Source of the DNA: Klebsormidium nitens
Taxonomy: Eukaryota; Streptophyta; Klebsormidiophyceae; Klebsormidiales; Klebsormidiaceae
Reading direction: 5' to 3'
DNA length: 64,000 nucleotides
NCBI GenBank assembly: GCA_000708835.1
Contig: DF237272.1
Span: forward strand, 38,847 to 102,846
Of the stretch, positions 59,695 through 64,000 are shown piece after piece. Every line of letters begins with the position of its first letter. The stretch's first letter is position 1. The notes under the pieces were generated by a model. That model made no database searches, had not been told where the DNA came from, and saw only the letters and a program-made list of their open reading frames with translations. Position numbers and translations under genes: made by a program.

Positions 59695-61502
59695 CTAGTA
59701 ACAGGATAGCGCGGTCTAAGGGCGATGTACATTGTTGAAGCCCGTTTCAGTTGTTTTAGCCAAATGAAATGCAAGCGGACGTGCCGCTGATTCATAACAG
59801 AGCTTAAATGGCCGGTGTGGCCGTACAGACCGTGACATGTTTGTCCACCGGGCTTGCCATTAGATTCGCATCCGGAAGGGTGCATGCACTTGATGGATTA
59901 TGAGTGCAAACCCGCGCCTAGCTCACGTATGATGCCACGGGCGCGCATGAATTGACTGGCACACGCCGGCAGTTCGTTCATATATTCATACTAAGAATTG
60001 AAGACGTACGCGCGACTATATATGCATGCGGCTACATAGATCCCACATACACATAAATAATTACCCTGTGTTTAACGTAGGCGGGCAGCAACGCTCGCGG
60101 TGCGTCAGAGCGCTAAGAATCATGCGAGTCCCAACGCTCTGCAAAAGTATGATACGATTGTTGAGCATCGAACCGAACTTCAGTTTATGAATCCAATCAA
60201 ACGCATGTCCGTCTCATGCAGTATATCTGTAGATCTATAGCCACCATGATAGGTAGGAAATTGGAATGAGAATCTTCGCGGGCCCATCACAACCCTAGCA
60301 GCCAGTCTTCCAGCAATGATTGCCTGAGTCTTCATGTGATGCACGAGCCGCCACGCACGGTGTGTGCGAGACGGCATTGTCACGTGAAGTGCTGGACCCT
60401 GCTTGATGTTCTTTACCGTCAAATGCAAGGTTGATGTTTGACGACAACTTGTTACTCGTGATTCGGGCTCCGTTTCTTTCCGCACTTAAACAGCTTCGTG
60501 CTCGAGGCCGCACCAAACAGCCCAACAGAAAAGGTCCCCTCAGTGCCGCCTGCCCGGTTTTTACCCTGGCCACGAAATTGACATACATTTTATCTATATT
60601 TCGAAATCTGTTTAAGTGCTATACACCAGATTTCCATAACTCGGTTTCAGATTTGATTAGCCCATTACGCCCGCAGATTTTTGTTGAGTTAACCGCTGAA
60701 CACCATGAGTAAGGAAGCCAATCTACAAATCAAAGTCTAGAAGGAGGCTTCAAACCGAAGAATTTATTGGACGGATATGCTGATCTTCTCCGTTCAATAC
60801 GAACCTTTCTTTATGCTCACCGCATCTGCGGCCCTGATTCGATGGTTGATACAGTTCGGTACCTGGAAGGAGCAAGAACCGTCGTGACAAATCATTCGCT
60901 CGTTTGGGCAGGTAAACCAATGCCCGGCGTATCTGCTGTGAAATTTACTAGAAAGCGCCTCTAGCTTTACGGAGAATGTATCTGAACTGCAGCTTCAGTT
61001 TGAAATGGGAAAAGACGGAATGTATGTCTGATGATGAACCAAGTCCAATATAGCATAGGGTTCTTGACAGGCTGTTTGAACGAAACTGTTACCACAAGCG
61101 CTCTGAAATGGTTCCGAGCTTCTGCTTCCTTTCACTCTGTGGCTGCGAGAGTTGATAGAATTCACCAAGTCTTCGTTCTTGTCATTGCTCACAGCACCGT
61201 TCGCCGTCAAATTGAAACTGGAATGTTTTGATGAGAGTCATGTTACGTCATATTGAAAGCTGGAATTTCTGATGAGAGTCATGTTATGTCATGGATATTG
61301 CGGTACTTCCAGATCTGCAAAACGCACAGTACCTCTCTATGCCAGTTAAGCACTATTCCCAATTGGAGCATTTTACGGACCGACCATCCGGAAAATGAAG
61401 CGAGGCAAGTAGTGTTAGAAGTATTTGCGCTTCTAACAAGTAGATTACACGAATGACATGTTCTTGCCTTACCAAGAGGTTTTGAGTCCATTTCAATGTT
61501 TG
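59695..61502. other. Convergent intergenic region with a 41-bp direct repeat
   Basis: It lies between the 3' ends of the MAP65-like gene and the frameshifted gene. A 41-bp tandem duplication occupies 61212-61293. No gene supported. Confidence 0.45.
61212..61293 (+). repeat. 41-bp tandem direct repeat
   Basis: Copies at 61212-61252 and 61253-61293 share attgaaa..ctggaat and gatgagagtcatgtta, with a handful of differences. Confidence 0.9.
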
Positions 61503-62257
61503 CTACTTCTCATCATTATGACCGTCACTCTCGCCCACTAATTCAAGTCTCCCGGTCAGGGTCCCGGTCGTTCCATCGAAGTCGTCGCAGCGCAGGTGAA
61601 GCTCCACAGCGACCGAAGCCCCTTTCCCCCGGGCAAGATCAGCGATTCTAACTTTCCTGGGGGGTTCCATTTTCCCAGTTCCAAAACCCCCCTGATCCTT
61701 CAGACGGCGCTTGGTGGGCGGCTTCAGTTCTTGGCGGAATTTCGCCAGGTTCTCGCAGGCTTTCACGGACGCGGCACGCCGGGCAAACAGCGGTCGGTTC
61801 TCTGCCCCTAGCACGACTTTCCCTTTTCCCCCTAGAAAACCCCCCGACCCCTTGTCTTTGCCCTTCTCCCGCCGAAATTCCGCCGGAACGCTCTTCTCCT
61901 GCCACTGCGAGAAGAACTCCATGTCGAGCTCGCCAAGCCCAGCAGCCGCATAATCCTCCTTGTCAGTCCAGCAATATTGCCAGTGAATCACCTTGCCTTC
62001 GTTCAGCGCCACTCGCTTCATGTTCCCCCGGTCCTGCCACGCGCGCAGCGCGCGCGCGACGTTCCGCTCCGCGAGTGGGTTCTCGAAGTTGAGCCGCAGG
62101 CCGTGCCTGGCAGCGCGCGCTTCACCTCGTCCAGCGTAGCGCGGCCGCGCGCGCGCACGATGTGCACCACGGCGACCAGCAGCTCTGGCATCAGGTCTCC
62201 GAGGTCGCCATCCTCTGGGCACGCGCTTTCGGCCTCATCTTGCGCGGTGGGAGCCAT
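61503..62257 (-). pseudogene. Unrecognised protein with one frameshift (or indel error)
   Basis: The ATG at 62257 opens a frame reading MAPTAQDEAES and LMPELLVAVVHIVRARGRAT, then LDEVKRAL. It then loses sense after about 62110. A second frame takes over with GLRLNFENPLAERNVARALR, NMKRVALNEGKVIHWQYCWT and a Lys/Gly-rich tail ending ELVGESDGHNDEK, with the stop at 61503. That second frame has no ATG before its conserved part. The span is 755 bases (2 mod 3), so one base is missing or two are extra. No GT-AG pair close to the switch restores phase without removing the conserved block. The break lies in a CG-repeat (cgcgcgcg) where indels and sequencing errors are common. The shape suggests a small helical, possibly winged-helix, domain. 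I do not recognise the family. It may be an intact gene with an assembly error. Confidence 0.5.
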
Positions 62258-62986
62258 TGAGACGACGGAAAGAGGTGCTGACGGGCAGCAGTGTGCGCTT
62301 TCGAGGTTCGGCACACCAAAGGCAGCTTTTCAAAAATGCGACGCAGGTATCTCTGGCTTTGAAGAGCATCTGTCTTCTTTAGAGGCGCCCCATACTGTCA
62401 AAAGGCAAAATAAGAATCTTCTACTGACACCTACGCATCAACAACAGTGTAAGACGCACCTCTAAGTACCTAAAAAAAAGTTCAGGAAGAATGGACTTCG
62501 TGGGCTGGCCCAGGGAGCGCCTTCGTTGAGTCGTTCAGCCCTGACAGGACTAAACCGTATGACAAGATTGCGGCAGACTTTAATCAAGAGGTTAACAAGC
62601 TGACGAACGGATGCATGCGCACGCCTCACTGCCGAGGGTGTACGGAAACTGCAGCGATCCGTAAAGACAGAGTCTCCCAAGTCATCCAGAAACGATGACA
62701 AGCTCAAGATTGATTCAGATAAGAGCAGCACGCTTGAGTGAGTCGTGGCGTGCATTGCAGAGCTTCTGGCCGGTACTTCTTGAGACCTAACTTAAGAATT
62801 GCTGTCTCTTCCTATCGAAGTTCAAGCTTTCGAATCTTGTGTGGCTAGTCGAAGCGCAACAATCTACTCACGACAAGCGGCGCCCTTCTGTGGCATACCT
62901 GGCGACCTCAGGAGACGAAAAGCCGTCAGAAAAGCGCCCAGATCAAACTCGTAAAAAAGAGCAGCCCTATCCTCCACGCGCCCAAC
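62258..62986. other. Divergent upstream region of the frameshifted gene and the cupin
   Basis: About 730 bp with short, unsupported open frames and no repeat or motif I can assign. Confidence 0.4.
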
Positions 62987-64000
62987 ATGGCGCGCGCGCT
63001 TCTCGTCGTCTCCGTTCTCTTGCCCCTGATTGCAACCTTTTGCAACGGGTATGAACTCATTCCCCCGGGGCCGAAAGAGGTCTTCAAAAGCGGAGGGGGA
63101 TCCCTCCAGCGGTGGGGCCCCTCTGAGACTCTAGAGAAGTGGGCGGGGGTAGGGGTGGTGGAACTGACTATGGAGCCCGGGGGATTTCTGCTGCCCCGGT
63201 ATCTGAACGCGGCGTCGATTGGATACGTGCTGGAAGGTGAGAAAGGCTTGTCAGATGAAGTTTGAAAGGGATCAGCCTGGAGGACTGACGATGGCTGGAT
63301 CTAAGAACCTGGGCTCCGGTGGCGTCAGCAGTAAGGGGCTGGAGCTTGTAGAGACGACTTGCGACCAAAACATTGCTTTGTGCCCATTTTACGGCTTCTC
63401 TCTTTGTAATAAGTGGCTTGGAGCTTCGACCAACATACGAGCAATAGTCGGTTGGATCAATACCATGAGATAAACGATAAAGCAAGATTGGCAGAGCCCA
63501 GACTCTTTGATATTTACAGCTCCTCATTCCAAAGCTCGGACTGAAGCAACTCTGATACTTTTCGTACCTCGCTTTGTCGAACATCATCTCTTAGACTACC
63601 GAGGACTGCACTTTTCACTGGATCTTCAAGTTCTATAGCACCACTGAGAAAGCTGACAACAATTGAAAGGGTCGGAAGACAAACAGAGTTCTTCCTTTCC
63701 AGGGTCTGCTAGGGCGCGTGTGGTTACCCCCTTCGGGCCTACCAACCTGCCCCGTCTGAAGCAGGGTGACGTGGTCGCCATCCCTGAGGGCTACGTCATG
63801 GGCCTGCACAATGACGGCAGCGAGAAGTTTAGGGTTTTGGGCGTCGCCGACGCCGCGGCCGCGCACGCGGAGGGCTTGAAGAACATCACGGCGAGTCATC
63901 ATCTCTACGTGCCGAAGCTTGACTTCCATTTGATATCTGGACAGAATACTGACTGGAAAATAAAGAGTTCTGTCAGAAGTACTCTTAGCTTGAAGTGGCC
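62987..64000 (+). CDS. Secreted cupin-domain protein, cut by the window end
   Basis: Exon 1 (62987-63236) encodes a clear signal peptide, MARALLVVSVLLPLIATFCNG, followed by a cupin half with ELTMEPGGFLLPRYLNAASI and GYVLEG. Exon 2 begins at 63703, after ttccag, and continues in phase: RARVVTPFGPTNLPRLKQGD, VVAIPEGYVMGLHNDGSEKF, RVLGVADA, then HLYVPKLDFHLISG. The frame is open to the right edge, so the C-terminal part is missing. The order of GxxxPxxxNxxxxxYVLEG, GDVxAIPxG and HNDG resembles the 11S globulin/germin-like cupins of plants. The first motif lacks the histidines that bind metal in germins (it reads LPRYLNA), so an oxalate-oxidase-type activity is unlikely. Secretory-pathway or vacuolar location is inferred from the signal. 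Confidence 0.8.

Overview
The window reads as nuclear DNA of a green-lineage eukaryote. Genes are split by GT-AG introns of about 0.2 to 2.2 kb, base composition is moderate, and several products look plastid-directed: a J-protein with a ferredoxin-type cluster, a class 3 lipase, a twin-arginine (lumen-type) protein and a SMUBP-2-like helicase. They sit beside a motile-axoneme protein (CCDC42/CFAP73 family). A plant-type plastid proteome together with a flagellar gene suggests a streptophyte alga or a non-seed plant with swimming cells. A Klebsormidium-like charophyte would fit, but that name is inference.

Fifteen protein genes can be supported, mostly on alternating strands, so many share divergent promoters or convergent 3' ends. 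In order: CCDC42/CFAP73-like (-, 272-5095); a disordered Ser/Arg/Pro-rich protein (+, 6355-11983); an unrecognised 365-aa protein (-, 13345-14832); an IGHMBP2/SMUBP-2-like SF1 helicase (+, 15952-23698); dUTPase (-, 24507-25838); TRM6, the non-catalytic subunit of tRNA m1A58 methyltransferase (+, 26487-31854); a plastid-type protein of unknown function (+, 33100-36631); a mitochondrial carrier (-, 37821-40522); a plastid J-protein with ferredoxin-type cysteines (+, 41236-46462); a twin-arginine plastid protein (-, 47936-49668); a class 3 lipase (+, 50200-52606); cytochrome b561 (-, 54002-56306); a short MAP65/Ase1/PRC1-like protein (+, 57333-59694); an unrecognised protein with a frameshift (-, 61503-62257); and a secreted cupin running off the right edge (+, 62987-64000). 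I rebuilt exons by joining GT-AG boundaries so that reading phase and family similarity agreed. No tRNA, rRNA or CRISPR was found.

The genes do not form one pathway. Themes are plastid function, nucleotide and tRNA metabolism, and microtubules/flagella.

The most unusual signal is inside the introns. In at least five genes, introns contain one to five decaying direct copies of the adjacent exon-intron junction: the last or first tens of bases of the exon plus the splice site and some intron. The clearest are in the CCDC42-like gene (2590-3100), the helicase (19691-19750, 20236-20452, 20870-21050), the J-protein (44988-45050, 45431-45533) and the disordered-protein gene (8605-8785). This suggests that introns here lengthen by repeated local duplication of splice junctions, leaving decoy or alternative splice sites. 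Other structures are a 284-bp MITE-like element with 25-bp terminal inverted repeats and a TA duplication (56768-57051), long hairpins (12589-12630, 37261-37294, 39249-39293) and a 22-bp minisatellite (18104-18188).
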